Below are positions 20,511 to 29,788 of a stretch of 64,000 bases of DNA, one piece after another. The DNA is from Roseateles chitinivorans (GTDB lineage: Bacteria > Pseudomonadota > Gammaproteobacteria > Burkholderiales > Burkholderiaceae_C). The DNA is taken from assembly GCF_002761755.1 (NCBI RefSeq), contig NZ_PEOG01000027.1, forward strand, positions 1-64,000, in the 5' to 3' direction. Numbering within the stretch: position 1 is the first letter of the stretch; each line of letters opens with the position of its first letter. Below the pieces are notes generated by a model. The model was not told the origin of the DNA. It saw only the letters and a list, made by a program, of their open reading frames with translations, and did no database searches. The translations under genes and the position numbers were made by a program.

Positions 20511-21296
20511 TCAGGCCGCCTCCGGCAGCTGGAACAGCCGCCGGGTGTTGGCCGTGCACTGCGCCGCCAGCTCCTCGACCGGCACGCCCCGGACCTCGGC
20601 CACCAGCTTGGCCACATGCGGCACATAGGCCGGCTGGTTGAGCTTGCCGCGGAACGGGACCGGGGCCAGGTAGGGGCTGTCGGTCTCGATCAGCAGGCGG
20701 TCGGCAGGCACGATCCTGGCGACCTCGCGCAAATCGGCCGCGTTCTTGAAGGTCACGATCCCCGAGAACGATATGTGGAAACCCAGGTCCAGCGCCGCCT
20801 TGGCGACCTCCATCGTCTCGGTGAAGCAGTGCACGACGCCGCCCGGCTGGCCGGCATCCTCCTCGCGCATCAGCCGCAGCGTGTCCTCGGCGGCCGAGCG
20901 GGTGTGGATCACCAGCGGCTTCCCGGTCCGCTTCGCGGCGCGGATGTGGTTGCGGAAGCGCTCGCGCTGCCATTCCATCTGCTCGACGGTCCGGCCGTTG
21001 AGGCGGTAGTAGTCCAGCCCCGTCTCGCCGATGGCGACGACCTTCGCCCGCGCCGCGCCGGCGACGAGCTCCTCGACGCTGGGCTCATGGACCTCGTCGC
21101 TGTCCGGATGGACGCCGACCGTCGCGAACAGCGGCGCATGTGCCGTCGCGAGGGCCAGCACCTCGGGGAACTCCTCCATCGTCGTGCAGATGCAGATGGC
21201 CTGGGTCACCCGGGCCGCGTCCATCGCGGCCAGCAGGTCGGGGAGCTGGGACTGGAGCTCGGGGAAGCTCAGGTGGCAGTGGGAATCGATGTACAT
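20511..21296 (-). CDS. tatD: TatD family hydrolase (metal-dependent DNase)
   Basis: The 261-aa protein has the TatD TIM-barrel markers: the metal ligands in DSHCHL at residue ~4, ATVGVHPDS, VAIGETGLDYYR, RTGKPLVIHTRSA, GVVHCFTETME, and LLIETDSPYLAP near the end. The family hydrolyses DNA (3'-5' exonuclease activity in E. coli TatD) and may act in repair. The order tmk-holB-pilZ-tatD on one strand is conserved in proteobacteria and suggests an operon. The 136 bases before pilZ's end hold no gene. Confidence 0.95.
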   Translation of the reverse strand: MYIDSHCHLSFPELQSQLPDLLAAMDAARVTQAICICTTMEEFPEVLALATAHAPLFATVGVHPDSDEVHEPSVEELVAGAARAKVVAIGETGLDYYRLNGRTVEQMEWQRERFRNHIRAAKRTGKPLVIHTRSAAEDTLRLMREEDAGQPGGVVHCFTETMEVAKAALDLGFHISFSGIVTFKNAADLREVARIVPADRLLIETDSPYLAPVPFRGKLNQPAYVPHVAKLVAEVRGVPVEELAAQCTANTRRLFQLPEAA

Positions 21297-21432
21297 CGCG
21301 GGAACTCTGGGCCGGATCGTCGCGTGGCGCAGCGCCCGGCGGGAAATGTCCTTGGCAGGAGCAGGCTCGCGGATCGGCCGGGCGGGGCTGCGCCGGAGGC
21401 CATCCGCCTGGCTTGAACGGCGGTCGCGGCGG

Positions 21433-21846
21433 TCAGATCGTCTGTGTCGGCTTGGCCGAGGAGATCGCCGTGCCCAGCAGCTCCTCGATCTTCAGCTTGA
21501 TCAGCCGGGTCTTCTCGTCACCCGGGAAGCGAACGCCGACGCCCTGGGTGCGACCGCCCGACGCATTGGCCGGCGTCAGCCAGGCGACCTTGCCGGCGAC
21601 CGGATAGCGGTTGGGATCCTCGGGCAGGGTCATCAGCAGGTAGATGTCCTCGCCCAACTTGTATTCGCGGGTCGTCGGCACGAACACGCCGCCTTCCGAA
21701 AAGATCGGGATGTAGGCGGCGTAGAGCGCGCCCTTTTCCTTGAACACCAGCTGGATCACGCTGGGTCGGGCACCGCCGGCGGGGGCCGGAACGGGGGCGG
21801 ACGCGGGCGGAGTGGTGCTCATCGGTTTCAGGCTGAGTTCGCTCAT
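21433..21846 (-). CDS. pilZ: PilZ domain protein
   Basis: A 137-aa protein whose folded part (residues ~30-125) matches the type IV pilus PilZ: VIQLVFKEKGALYAAYIPIF, then FVPTTREYKLGEDIYLLMTL, VAWLTP and GVGVRFPGDE. As in true PilZ, the Arg-rich c-di-GMP motif is absent; such proteins bind the pilus regulators instead. It follows holB by 41 bases on the same strand. The ATG at 21846 has no good Shine-Dalgarno; a start nine codons later is also possible. Confidence 0.9.
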   Translation of the reverse strand: MSELSLKPMSTTPPASAPVPAPAGGARPSVIQLVFKEKGALYAAYIPIFSEGGVFVPTTREYKLGEDIYLLMTLPEDPNRYPVAGKVAWLTPANASGGRTQGVGVRFPGDEKTRLIKLKIEELLGTAISSAKPTQTI

Positions 21847-21887
21847 GGGCGCCGAGTCTACTCGCCACGCCCATGGGTCGGATTCGG

Positions 21888-22940
21888 TTACCGCGCCGGC
21901 CGCATCGCCTGTTGCCCCTGGGCCACCAGCGATTCCATCAGCAGGCCGGCATTGAGCGGATGGTCCGCATGCCGCGCCGCCTGCTGCAGCGTCCGGGCCC
22001 ACTGGTCGAGCGCCGCGCGCACCGCCGGCAGCTTGGGCAGCGCGTCGCGCGGGAAGTAGGCCGGTCCGGCGCCATGGGCGATGCGCATCAGGTCATGCAC
22101 CAGGCGCTGCATCGCGGCGATCGCGCGCGGCACCGGCCAGTCGGTCAGCGCGCTGGCCTCGCCCCGCGCGATCCGGCGCGGCAACTCCAGCCAGGTCCTG
22201 GCGCCGATGCCCTCCTCGCTCCACTGCAGCGCTTCCTGCGGACGGCCGCCGGTGGCGTCCAGCAGGACGCCGGGCTGGTCGACACCCTGCGCGGTCAGCC
22301 AGGCGAGCGCCGCCTCGCGTCCGGGCAGCGCCATCTGCAACGGCTGGCAGCGGCTGCGGATCGTCGGCAGCAGCTGCTGCGGCGCCGCGCTCGCCAGCAC
22401 GAAGCGCAGCAGCCCGGCCGGCTCCTCCAGGGTCTTGAGCAGCGCATTGGCCGCGATGGTGTTCAGCGCCTCCGCCGGGTAGACGACGACCACCTTGGCC
22501 CGGCCGCGCGCCGCGCTGACCTGCGCGAAGGCGAGCATCTGCCGCACCGCCTCGATCTTGATTTCCTTGCTGGGCTTGGCCTTGGCCGCCTTGGCCGTGC
22601 CGCCGCCCTCGCCGTCCGCATCCATCGCGCCGAAGCCCAGCGGCTCGCGCAGCGCGTCGGGCAGCAGCACCTGGAAGTCGGGATGGGAGCGCGAACGCAG
22701 CAGGTGGCAGCTCGCGCAGCGGCCGCAACCCGGCTGCTCCGGCCGGGACCGGGACTCGCAGAGCCAGGCCTGGGCCAGCAGCAGCGCCAGGTCGAACTGG
22801 CCGACCCCGGCCGGCCCCTGCAGCAGCAGCGCATGGCTGCGCCCCTGGGTCAAGGCCTGGTGCAGCGGCTCGGCCAGCCATGGCAGCGGCAGCTGGCCGC
22901 CCTCGGCCAAGGCGGTGGTGCCGTCGGCCTCGTTCACCAT
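21888..22940 (-). CDS. holB: DNA polymerase III subunit delta'
   Basis: The 350-aa clamp-loader subunit starts with the family's [30 protein letters not shown] (split after residue 20). The P-loop reads GPAGVGQ, lacking the Lys-Ser/Thr of an active ATPase, as expected for delta'. A zinc module follows (Cys residues in [10 protein letters not shown] and just before), then the arginine-finger region [11 protein letters not shown]. It overlaps the tmk stop by seven bases. Residues ~135-160 hold an extra Asp/Gly-Lys-rich insertion. Function is loading of the beta clamp at the replication fork. Confidence 0.94.
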   Translation of the reverse strand: MVNEADGTTALAEGGQLPLPWLAEPLHQALTQGRSHALLLQGPAGVGQFDLALLLAQAWLCESRSRPEQPGCGRCASCHLLRSRSHPDFQVLLPDALREPLGFGAMDADGEGGGTAKAAKAKPSKEIKIEAVRQMLAFAQVSAARGRAKVVVVYPAEALNTIAANALLKTLEEPAGLLRFVLASAAPQQLLPTIRSRCQPLQMALPGREAALAWLTAQGVDQPGVLLDATGGRPQEALQWSEEGIGARTWLELPRRIARGEASALTDWPVPRAIAAMQRLVHDLMRIAHGAGPAYFPRDALPKLPAVRAALDQWARTLQQAARHADHPLNAGLLMESLVAQGQQAMRPAR

Positions 22941-23545
22941 CCGCGGCGCTCCAGTTCGGCGCGGATCTGCGCGGCGACGCCCTCGATCGTGTCACCGGCG
23001 TCGATGCGCACGATGCGTCCGGGCGCCGACTCGGCCCGGCGCTGGTAGCCGGCCCGCACCCGCTCGAAGAAGTCCAGGTCCAGCTGCTCGAGCCGGTCGG
23101 CATCGCGGGCCTGGGCGCGACGCGCGGCCGCGACCGCGGGTTCGACATCGAACCAGAAGGTCAGGTCCGGCTCGCGGCCCTGCTGCACCCACTGCGCCAG
23201 CGTCGCGAGCACCTGCAGGTCCATGCCGCGCCCGCCCCCCTGGTAGGCGAAGCTGGCGTCGGTGAAGCGGTCGCACAGCACCGTGCGGCCCTGCGCCAGC
23301 GCGGGCGCGATCACCCGTTGCACATGGTCGCGACGCGCGGCGAAGACCAGCAGCGCCTCGGTCAGCCCATCCATATCCTGGTGCAGGAACAGGCCGCGCA
23401 GCGACTCGGCCAGCGGCGTGCCGCCCGGCTCGCGGGTCTGGATCAGCTCGGCGCCGCGCTGGCGAAGGTGCTGGGCGACGGACTCGACATGGGTGGACTT
23501 GCCCGCCCCGTCGATGCCCTCGAAGGTGATGAATCGGCCGCTCAC
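22934..23545 (-). CDS. tmk: thymidylate kinase
   Basis: A 203-aa protein of normal length with the P-loop [14 protein letters not shown] at residue ~8, the DRF/Y motif ([19 protein letters not shown]) and the [11 protein letters not shown] loop. It phosphorylates dTMP to dTDP. It is the second gene of the mltG-tmk-holB-pilZ-tatD run. The AGCACGCGTG-type leader has no strong ribosome site, but the start matches the family. Confidence 0.97.
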   Translation of the reverse strand: MSGRFITFEGIDGAGKSTHVESVAQHLRQRGAELIQTREPGGTPLAESLRGLFLHQDMDGLTEALLVFAARRDHVQRVIAPALAQGRTVLCDRFTDASFAYQGGGRGMDLQVLATLAQWVQQGREPDLTFWFDVEPAVAAARRAQARDADRLEQLDLDFFERVRAGYQRRAESAPGRIVRIDAGDTIEGVAAQIRAELERRGW

Positions 23546-23584
23546 GCGTGGATGCTCTCTCGGAAAAAAGCGCAGCGCGGGCGC

Positions 23585-24643
23585 TCAGCGGCCGCGCTGG
23601 TACTTGTTGACGGCGCGATTATGCGCGGCCAGGTCCTCGCTGAACTGGCTGGTGCCGTCGCCCCGCGACACGAAGTACAGCGCCTTGGAGGGGGTCGGAT
23701 GCAGCGTGGCCTGCAGCGCCGCCAGGCCGGGCATCGCGATCGGCGTCGGCGGCAGCCCGCCACGGGTGTAGGTGTTGAACGGGGTGTCCGTCTGCAGGTG
23801 GATGCGGCGCAGGTTGCCGTCGAAATCGGTGCCCAGTCCGTAGATCACCGTCGGATCGGTCTGCAGCGGCATGCCGGCCTTGAGCCGGTTGATGAACACG
23901 GCGGCCACCAGGCCGCGGTCGGCGGCGGCGCCGGTTTCCTTCTCGACGATGGACGCCAGGATCAGCGCCTCGTCCGCGCTCTTGAGCGGCAGGCCGTCGG
24001 AGCGGCCGGACCAGGCGCTCTCCAGGCGCTTCTGCATCAGCGCATGCGCCCGCTTGAGCACCGTCAGGTCGCTGACGCCGCGGCTGTACGCGTACGTGTC
24101 GGGGAAGAAGCGGCCTTCCGGCGCCTGGCCGGGCGCGCCGAGCGCTTCCATGATCTGCGCGTCGGTCATGCCGGCCGTCGTCTGCTTGAGCGCCGGCGCG
24201 GCGGCGATCGCGGCGCGCAGCTGACGGAAGTTCCAGCCCTCGATCAGGCGGAGCTGCTCCAGCACCTGGTCGCCGCGGACCATCTTGTCCAGCAGCTCGC
24301 GCGGCGTCACGCCGGCGTGGATCTCATAGCTGCCGGCGCGGATCTTGCGCGCCTGGCCGGAATAGCGGAACCAGGCGTACAGCAGCCGCGGATCGGTCTG
24401 CACGCCGGCCGACACCCAGGCCTGCGCCACCTGCTGCGGCGCGGTGCCGGGCTCGATCGACAGCTCGACACCCGGCTTGTCCAGCACCAGCGGCGATTGC
24501 AGCCACCACCAGACCGCCCCGGCGACGCCCCCGGCCAGCACCGCGACCGCCACCAGCGTGGACAGCAGCCAGCGCCCGATCCGGCCGGCCTGCTTCTTCG
24601 GTTTCCTCGCTGCGTGGCGAGCGTTGTTCTTCGCGCGTGACAA
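23585..24643 (-). CDS. mltG: endolytic murein transglycosylase MltG
   Basis: A 352-aa inner-membrane protein with one N-terminal membrane helix (residues ~25-47, after a Lys/Arg-rich tail), a LysM-like segment, and the YceG catalytic domain. The catalytic Glu lies in LASIVEKETGAAADR, followed by VFINRLKAGMPLQTDPTVIYGLG (split). It cuts nascent glycan strands and sets their length. It starts 48 bases from the divergent ygfZ start and leads the tmk-holB operon. Confidence 0.95.
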   Translation of the reverse strand: MSRAKNNARHAARKPKKQAGRIGRWLLSTLVAVAVLAGGVAGAVWWWLQSPLVLDKPGVELSIEPGTAPQQVAQAWVSAGVQTDPRLLYAWFRYSGQARKIRAGSYEIHAGVTPRELLDKMVRGDQVLEQLRLIEGWNFRQLRAAIAAAPALKQTTAGMTDAQIMEALGAPGQAPEGRFFPDTYAYSRGVSDLTVLKRAHALMQKRLESAWSGRSDGLPLKSADEALILASIVEKETGAAADRGLVAAVFINRLKAGMPLQTDPTVIYGLGTDFDGNLRRIHLQTDTPFNTYTRGGLPPTPIAMPGLAALQATLHPTPSKALYFVSRGDGTSQFSEDLAAHNRAVNKYQRGR

Positions 24644-24677
24644 GACCCGGAGCCCTTCGTGAAATGCGGGGGCTGAT

Positions 24678-24683
24678 GATAAT
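24678..24683 (+). promoter_or_regulatory. -10 element of ygfZ, probably a leaderless transcript
   Basis: TGATGATAAT lies with its last base seven bases before the ATG at 24691, which places the transcription start at or one base before the start codon. In-frame ATGs upstream of it are therefore unlikely starts. Confidence 0.4.
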
Positions 24684-24690
24684 CGGCCCC

Positions 24691-25668
24691 ATGATCGAAG
24701 ACCTCCACCATGCCCCGCCGCCCGTGCCGTCCTCGGCGCTGGGTGCCGTCCGTCTCGCCGACTGGGGAGTCATCCGCGCCCAGGGCGAGGAAGCCGCCAA
24801 GTTCCTGCACACGCAGCTGACGCAAGACCTGGCCCTGCAGACGCCGGTCCAGGCCCGCCTGGCGGGCTATTGCTCGGCCAAGGGGCGCTTGCTGGCGACC
24901 ATGCTGGCCGTCAAGCCGGACGAGCAATCTGTGCTCCTGGCCCTGCCCGCCGAGGTGCTGCCGGCGACGGTCAAGCGGCTGTCCATGTTCGTGCTGCGGG
25001 CCAAGTGCAAGCTCAGCGACGACAGCGCCGCCTGGTCGGTCTGGGGACTCTCCGGCGCCCAGGCGCGCGACTGGCTGGGCAGCGCCGCGCCGGCCGAGGT
25101 CTGGACAGTGGGCCGGCTGGCGCTGGCCGATGGCCGCGAGGCGCTCGCCACCCGCCTGCCCGACGACGGCCTCACCCCGCGTTTCCTGTTGCTGCAGCCC
25201 GCCGATGCCAGCGCACCGGCGCTGCCCGCGATCGACCCCGAGGAGTGGCAGGGGCTGGACGTGACCGCCGGTCTGGCGTGGATCCGCCAGGCCACGGTGG
25301 AACAGTTCGTGCCGCAGATGCTCAACCTGGAGCTGCTGGGCGGCGTGAACTTCCAGAAGGGCTGCTACCCCGGCCAGGAAGTCGTCGCGCGCAGCCAGTA
25401 CCGCGGAACGATCAAGCGCCGCACCCACCTGTTCGCGATGGACGGCAGCGATGCCGACGCCACGCCCGGCCAGGAGATCTTCCACAGCGCCGATCCGGAG
25501 CAGCCCGCCGGCATGGTCGCCGGATTCGGGCGCCTGGAAGGACGCCCGCTGCTGCTGGCCGAGGTCAAGCTGGCCGCGCTCGATTCCGGCACGCTGCACC
25601 TGGGCAGCGCCCAGGGCGCCGTGCTCACGCCCCGCCCGCTGCCCTACGCCATCGGAGAGCCGCAATGA
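24691..25668 (+). CDS. ygfZ: folate-binding protein YgfZ
   Basis: A 325-aa protein of the GcvT/YgfZ fold. The family signature K-G-C-Y-x-G-Q-E is intact in FQKGCYPGQEVVARSQYRG. EAAKFLHTQLTQDL and YCSAKGRLLATML mark the N-terminal domain. YgfZ uses folate and its Cys to help assemble or repair certain Fe-S enzymes. The next gene overlaps its stop by ATGA, giving a ygfZ-DUF4936-antiporter operon. The start was set just after the -10. Confidence 0.95.
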   Translation: MIEDLHHAPPPVPSSALGAVRLADWGVIRAQGEEAAKFLHTQLTQDLALQTPVQARLAGYCSAKGRLLATMLAVKPDEQSVLLALPAEVLPATVKRLSMFVLRAKCKLSDDSAAWSVWGLSGAQARDWLGSAAPAEVWTVGRLALADGREALATRLPDDGLTPRFLLLQPADASAPALPAIDPEEWQGLDVTAGLAWIRQATVEQFVPQMLNLELLGGVNFQKGCYPGQEVVARSQYRGTIKRRTHLFAMDGSDADATPGQEIFHSADPEQPAGMVAGFGRLEGRPLLLAEVKLAALDSGTLHLGSAQGAVLTPRPLPYAIGEPQ

Positions 25669-26000
25669 CCGCGTCGCCGCCGACGCGGGCCCAGGCCCAT
25701 CCGCCCGATCGCCCGGCCGCCGCGCCGGTCGAGCTCTACGTCTACTACCGCGTCCACTCGGACGATCTGGCGGCCGCCCTGGCCGCCTTCGAGCAGGCGC
25801 GCGGGGACCAGCCGGTGCGGCTGCTCCAGCGCCATGACAACGATCCGGTCTTCCAGACCTGGATGGAGATCTACGGCCCCGCACTGCCCGACGCGGCGGA
25901 CGCGGAGCGCCGGATCGCCGCCGCCCTGGGCGCATTCGCGCAGGGCCCCCGCCACCGCGAGGCCTTCGCCGCCGTCGCCGGTCCGGGAGCGGCGCGCTGA
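25665..26000 (+). CDS. DUF4936 family protein
   Basis: A 111-aa protein with a short Pro/Ala-rich head and a folded core (VELYVYYRVHSDD, LRLLQRHDNDPVFQTWMEIYG in approximate order, then the acidic helix around AERRIAAAL). This matches DUF4936, a ferredoxin-like small family commonly found directly after ygfZ in Burkholderiales. Function is unknown. Its ATG overlaps the ygfZ stop (ATGA), and its own stop overlaps the next ATG (TGATG). Confidence 0.85.
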   Translation: MTASPPTRAQAHPPDRPAAAPVELYVYYRVHSDDLAAALAAFEQARGDQPVRLLQRHDNDPVFQTWMEIYGPALPDAADAERRIAAALGAFAQGPRHREAFAAVAGPGAAR

Positions 26001-27733
26001 TGGAACACAACGTCTCCCTCATCTCGACGCTGGCGGCGGGCTTCGGCCTGGCGCTGATCCTCGGATTCGTCGCCGAGCGGCTGCGGCTGCCGGCGCTGGT
26101 GGGCTACCTGCTCGCGGGCATCGCGATCGGCCCGGCCACGCCGGGCTTCGTCGCCGACGTGGGCATCGCCGCTCAGCTGTCGGAGATCGGCGTGATGCTG
26201 CTGATGTTCGGCGTCGGCCTGCACTTCTCGCTGAAGGACCTGATGGCGGTCAAGCGCATCGCGTTGCCGGGCGCGGTCGTGCAGATGGGAGCGGCCACGC
26301 TGCTGGGGCTGGGCCTGGCGATGTGGTGGGGCTGGAGCGCCGGCGCGGCGCTGGTGTTCGGGCTGTCGCTGTCCTGCGCCAGCACGGTGGTGCTGCTCAA
26401 GGCGCTGGAGGCGCGCGGGACGCTGGAGTCGGTCAACGGCCGCATCGCGGTGGGCTGGCTGGTGGTCGAGGACCTGGCGACGGTGCTCATCCTGGTGCTG
26501 CTGCCGCCGCTGGCGCCGGTGCTGGGCGGCGCCACGCAGGCGGGCAGCGCCGACGTGCCGCTGTGGCGCACCATCGCCGAGACGCTGGCGCAGATGGCGG
26601 CCTTCGTCGTGCTGATGCTGGTGGTGGGCCGGCGCGTGCTGCCCTGGCTGCTGTGGCAGGTGGCGCGGACCGGCTCGCGGGAGCTGTTCACGCTGATGGT
26701 GATCGCGGTGGCGATCGGCATCGCCTACGGTGCCGGCGTGCTCTTCCACGTGTCCTTCGCGCTGGGCGCGTTCTTCGCCGGCATGGTGATGCGCGAGTCC
26801 GAATACAGCCACCGCGCCGCGCAGGAGTCGCTGCCGCTGCGGGATTCGTTCTCGGTGCTGTTCTTCGTCTCGGTGGGCATGCTGTTCGATCCGATGACGC
26901 TGGTGGACCAGCCGCTGCACCTGCTGGGCGTGGTGGCGATCGTGATGCTGGGCAAGGCGATCGCGGCGACCGCCATCGTGCTGCTGTTCCGCTATCCGCT
27001 GAACACCGCGATGACGGTGTCGGCCAGCCTGGCGCAGATCGGCGAGTTCAGCTTCATCCTGGCCGGCCTGGGCCTGCAGCTGGAACTGCTGCCCAAGGCC
27101 GGCATGAACCTGGTGCTGGCCGCGGCGCTGGTGTCGATCGCGCTGAACCCGGTGATGTTCGCGATGATCCAGCCGCTGCAGCGCTGGGTGCTGAGCCGCT
27201 CGGCCTTCGCGCGCAAGCTCGAGGCCCGGGACGATCCCCTGGCCGAGCTGCCGCAGACCACCGAGCGCCAGTACCTGGAAGGCCAAGTGGTGCTGGTGGG
27301 CTTCGGCCGCGTGGGCCGGCGCATCGCCCAGGCGCTGACCGAGCGCGACATCCCCTTCGTCGTCGCCGACCAGAGCCGCGAGACCGTCGAGGCGCTGCGC
27401 AAGCGCGGCATGGCGGCGGTCAGCGGCGACGCGAGCGACCCGATGGTGCTGGTCCAGGCCCACATCGCCAATGCCGCGATGCTGGTGGTGGCGATCCCCG
27501 ACTCGATGCGGGCGCGGCAGATGGCCGACACGGCCCGCCAGCTGAATCCGGGCATCGAGATCGTGCTGCGCACCCATGGCGAGGAGGAGTCCGCGCTGCT
27601 GCGCAAGGAGCAGCTGGGCACCGTGTTCTACGGCGAGGAGGAGCTCGCCAAGGGCATGAGCCGGCATGTGCTGCAGCGCTTCAACGCCGACATCCCGGAG
27701 AACCTCTCGCCCGTGGCCACGCCGGCGCATTGA
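26000..27733 (+). CDS. ybaL: CPA2 cation:proton antiporter, YbaL/KefB-like
   Basis: The 577-aa protein has a ~390-residue antiporter domain of about 12-13 helices (GFVAERLRLPALVGYLLAGI split from IGPATPGFVADVG; LVVEDLATVLILVLLPP carries the ion-binding acidic residues) and a C-terminal RCK/TrkA-N domain. The RCK nucleotide site is VVLVGFGRVGRRIAQALTE, then VVADQSRETVEALRKRGMAA. The length is closest to E. coli YbaL. It likely exchanges K+ or Na+ for protons under redox or nucleotide control. It is coupled to the DUF4936 stop. Confidence 0.93.
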   Translation: MEHNVSLISTLAAGFGLALILGFVAERLRLPALVGYLLAGIAIGPATPGFVADVGIAAQLSEIGVMLLMFGVGLHFSLKDLMAVKRIALPGAVVQMGAATLLGLGLAMWWGWSAGAALVFGLSLSCASTVVLLKALEARGTLESVNGRIAVGWLVVEDLATVLILVLLPPLAPVLGGATQAGSADVPLWRTIAETLAQMAAFVVLMLVVGRRVLPWLLWQVARTGSRELFTLMVIAVAIGIAYGAGVLFHVSFALGAFFAGMVMRESEYSHRAAQESLPLRDSFSVLFFVSVGMLFDPMTLVDQPLHLLGVVAIVMLGKAIAATAIVLLFRYPLNTAMTVSASLAQIGEFSFILAGLGLQLELLPKAGMNLVLAAALVSIALNPVMFAMIQPLQRWVLSRSAFARKLEARDDPLAELPQTTERQYLEGQVVLVGFGRVGRRIAQALTERDIPFVVADQSRETVEALRKRGMAAVSGDASDPMVLVQAHIANAAMLVVAIPDSMRARQMADTARQLNPGIEIVLRTHGEEESALLRKEQLGTVFYGEEELAKGMSRHVLQRFNADIPENLSPVATPAH

Positions 27734-27870
27734 GCGCCGGTCTGTCCCGGCGAGGCACGGCCTGCCGGGGATTCGCTTGCTGAAGTCGGCCTCGCCCGCC
27801 TCCATCCGGGCCTAGCGATGCCGCCCCTCAGCAATCGCCGCTTTACATCGTCCGCTTAGCGTCGCCGCCC

Positions 27871-29118
27871 ATGATCGACCTGCCCCTTGACCGCCCGACG
27901 CCCTCGCGGTCGTTTCGAGCCCGCCTCGGCGCGAGGCTTCTCGCCCGGGCTGTTGTCGCCGGGCTCGCCGGCGCGCTGCTGCTCAGCGGCTGCGGCGGTG
28001 GACCGCCGAAGGCGCGGCTCGAGGAGCAGCAGCAACAGCGCGAGTTCGCCGCCCGCGGCTACGCGCCTTCCGGCGAAGCGGTCACGGTGCAGTCGCTCGC
28101 CTGGCGGCTGCGGGGCGACGACGTGCGCCTGAGCCTGGTGCTGCCGGCCGGCGCCGGCGATGGCTCGGCACCGCGTCCCGTCGTGCTGTACCTGCCGGGC
28201 CTGGGCGAGTCCGAGCAGGCCGGCCTGGTCTGGCGCCGCGCCTGGGCCGCCGCCGGCTACGCAGTGCTGTCGGTGCAGCCGCTGGACGACGACGCGACGG
28301 CGTGGTCGTCCGACCTGGCCCGCTCGGCCGAATTCACCGAACTGGGCCGCCGCCACTACGCGGACGCCCAGATGCGACGCCGGCTCGCGCGGCTCGACGA
28401 ACTGCTCGCCGAGGCCCAGCGGCTCGGCCGCCAGGGCGAGGCGCCGTGGCGTGCGCTCGACTGGTCCCGCACCGCGGTCGCCGGTTATGAGCTCGGCGCC
28501 CAGCTGGCGATGGCACTGGCGGGCGAGCGGCAGGCGGATGGCACGGTGCTCGCGCTCAAAACCGTCCGGCCGGTTGCCGCGATCGTGATCAGCCCGCAGC
28601 TGTTCGCAACGCCCGATCCCGCGCGCTACCGGGACGTCAGCGTGCCGGTGCTCGGCCTGACGGGTCCGGACGACAGCGACGTGCTGCAACTGGTGCGCGA
28701 CCTGGCTTGGCGACAGGCGCCCTTCGCCGCAATGCCGCCGGGACGCGGTTGGCTGCTGAGCGCCAACGAGGTCCGCCATGCCGCGTTCGGTGGCAACGAG
28801 CCGCGGCCAGAAGATGCCGAGCGCGAGCGCAAGCGGATCCAGGCGGCGGAGGACCAGGCGCAGTCCCAGCCGCAGGGCCGCCGCGGCGGGGGACGTGGTC
28901 AGCGGGGACAGGAAGCGCCGGTGCGGATGGCGCCGGTGCCGCCGATTCCGGATTACCGTCAGCGCCACGCGCAGCAGCTGGGCCTGATCGCCGCGCAGCA
29001 GGTGAGCATCGCCTTCCTTGACCGGGAAATGAAGCGCTCCGAAAACGCCCGCGGCTGGCTCGCCGGCCCCGCTCAGAACTGGATGAAGCAGACGGCGACG
29101 CTGACACCGCCGCGTTGA
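27871..29118 (+). CDS. alpha/beta-hydrolase-like lipoprotein lacking the Ser nucleophile
   Basis: A 415-aa protein with a signal and lipobox (ALLLSGCGGG). The body looks like an alpha/beta hydrolase of the dienelactone hydrolase type: RPVVLYLPGLGESEQ, AAGYAVLSVQP, and the nucleophile elbow region. The elbow reads VAGYELGAQLAMALAG, so the GxSxG nucleophile position is Glu207. IVISPQLFA, VPVLGLTGPDD and a late Gln/Gly/Arg-rich linker follow. Loss of Ser suggests a non-catalytic or altered protein. It stands alone, and no ortholog name can be given. Confidence 0.75.
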   Translation: MIDLPLDRPTPSRSFRARLGARLLARAVVAGLAGALLLSGCGGGPPKARLEEQQQQREFAARGYAPSGEAVTVQSLAWRLRGDDVRLSLVLPAGAGDGSAPRPVVLYLPGLGESEQAGLVWRRAWAAAGYAVLSVQPLDDDATAWSSDLARSAEFTELGRRHYADAQMRRRLARLDELLAEAQRLGRQGEAPWRALDWSRTAVAGYELGAQLAMALAGERQADGTVLALKTVRPVAAIVISPQLFATPDPARYRDVSVPVLGLTGPDDSDVLQLVRDLAWRQAPFAAMPPGRGWLLSANEVRHAAFGGNEPRPEDAERERKRIQAAEDQAQSQPQGRRGGGRGQRGQEAPVRMAPVPPIPDYRQRHAQQLGLIAAQQVSIAFLDREMKRSENARGWLAGPAQNWMKQTATLTPPR

Positions 29119-29143
29119 TCCGGCCGGCCGCACCGCCGAATAA

Positions 29144-29179
29144 TTTCTGTATTGACAGAAACTTCTGTCTCGATACAGT
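29144..29179 (+). promoter_or_regulatory. promoter and operator of the GbsR/MarR operon
   Basis: An exact inverted repeat TTTCTGT-ATTG-ACAGAAA (29144-29161) overlaps a perfect -35 TTGACA (29152-29157). The -10 TACAGT (29174-29179) follows after 16 bases. A further TTCTGT half-site lies between them. The start codon at 29187 is eight bases past the -10, so the regulator message is probably leaderless and self-repressed. Confidence 0.65.
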
Positions 29180-29186
29180 CGCGACC

Positions 29187-29717
29187 ATGGAACTCAGCAA
29201 CACCGCCCGCCGCTTCGTCCTGCACTGGGGCGAAATGGGCAGCGCCTGGGGCGTCAACCGCACCGTCGCCCAGATCCACGCCCTGCTCTACTTCCACGGC
29301 CGCCCGCTCAATGCGGAGGAACTGGCCGAGACCCTGTCGGTGGCCCGCTCCAACGTCAGCACCAGCCTCAAGGAACTGCAGAGCTGGAACCTGATCCGCG
29401 TCACCCATGTGCTGGGCGACCGACGCGATTACTTCGAGACGACCGCCGATGTCTGGGAACTGCTGCGGACCATCGTGCGGGAGCGCAAGCACCGCGAGTT
29501 CGATCCGACGGTGCGGATGTTGTCGGAGCTGGTGGCCGAGGACAGCTTCCAAAACGAGTCGCCGGATGCCCAGGACCGCGTGCGCGAGTGCCTGCGGCTG
29601 ATGCAGACGCTGGGCGCCTGGTCGGAGGAAATGATGCGGCTGTCGCCGTCGACGCTGGAGAAAGTGCTCAAGCTCGGCGCCAGCGTGCAGCGCTTCGTGC
29701 GCGGGGACGGATCCTGA
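29187..29717 (+). CDS. GbsR/MarR family transcriptional regulator
   Basis: A 176-aa winged-helix protein. The HTH spans residues ~35-85: RTVAQIHALLYFHGRPLNAEELAETLSVARSNVSTSLKEL (split), then the wing VTHVLGDRRDYFE. The GbsR subgroup senses small molecules and often represses its own operon. The palindrome over its -35 supports autoregulation. The C-terminal helical part would dimerise. It leads a same-strand run: DCC protein, SDR, DoxX-like and DUF2269 membrane proteins. Confidence 0.92.
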   Translation: MELSNTARRFVLHWGEMGSAWGVNRTVAQIHALLYFHGRPLNAEELAETLSVARSNVSTSLKELQSWNLIRVTHVLGDRRDYFETTADVWELLRTIVRERKHREFDPTVRMLSELVAEDSFQNESPDAQDRVRECLRLMQTLGAWSEEMMRLSPSTLEKVLKLGASVQRFVRGDGS

Positions 29718-29788
29718 TCCGCCCTTTTTTTGGCGATGAGTTTCTTTTTTTACTGAAATATCGAGCATTCAGAACAAAGGAGGATGCG

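Noticed and set aside
22934..22940. Overlap of tmk and holB as a possible frameshift
   Set aside because: Both proteins are complete; a seven-base overlap is ordinary translational coupling.
24307..26022. 571-aa minus-strand frame opposite ygfZ
   Set aside because: Shadow of ygfZ and of mltG in another frame.
25871..27805. 644-aa minus-strand frame opposite the antiporter
   Set aside because: His/Gln/Arg-rich antisense translation of a conserved membrane protein gene.
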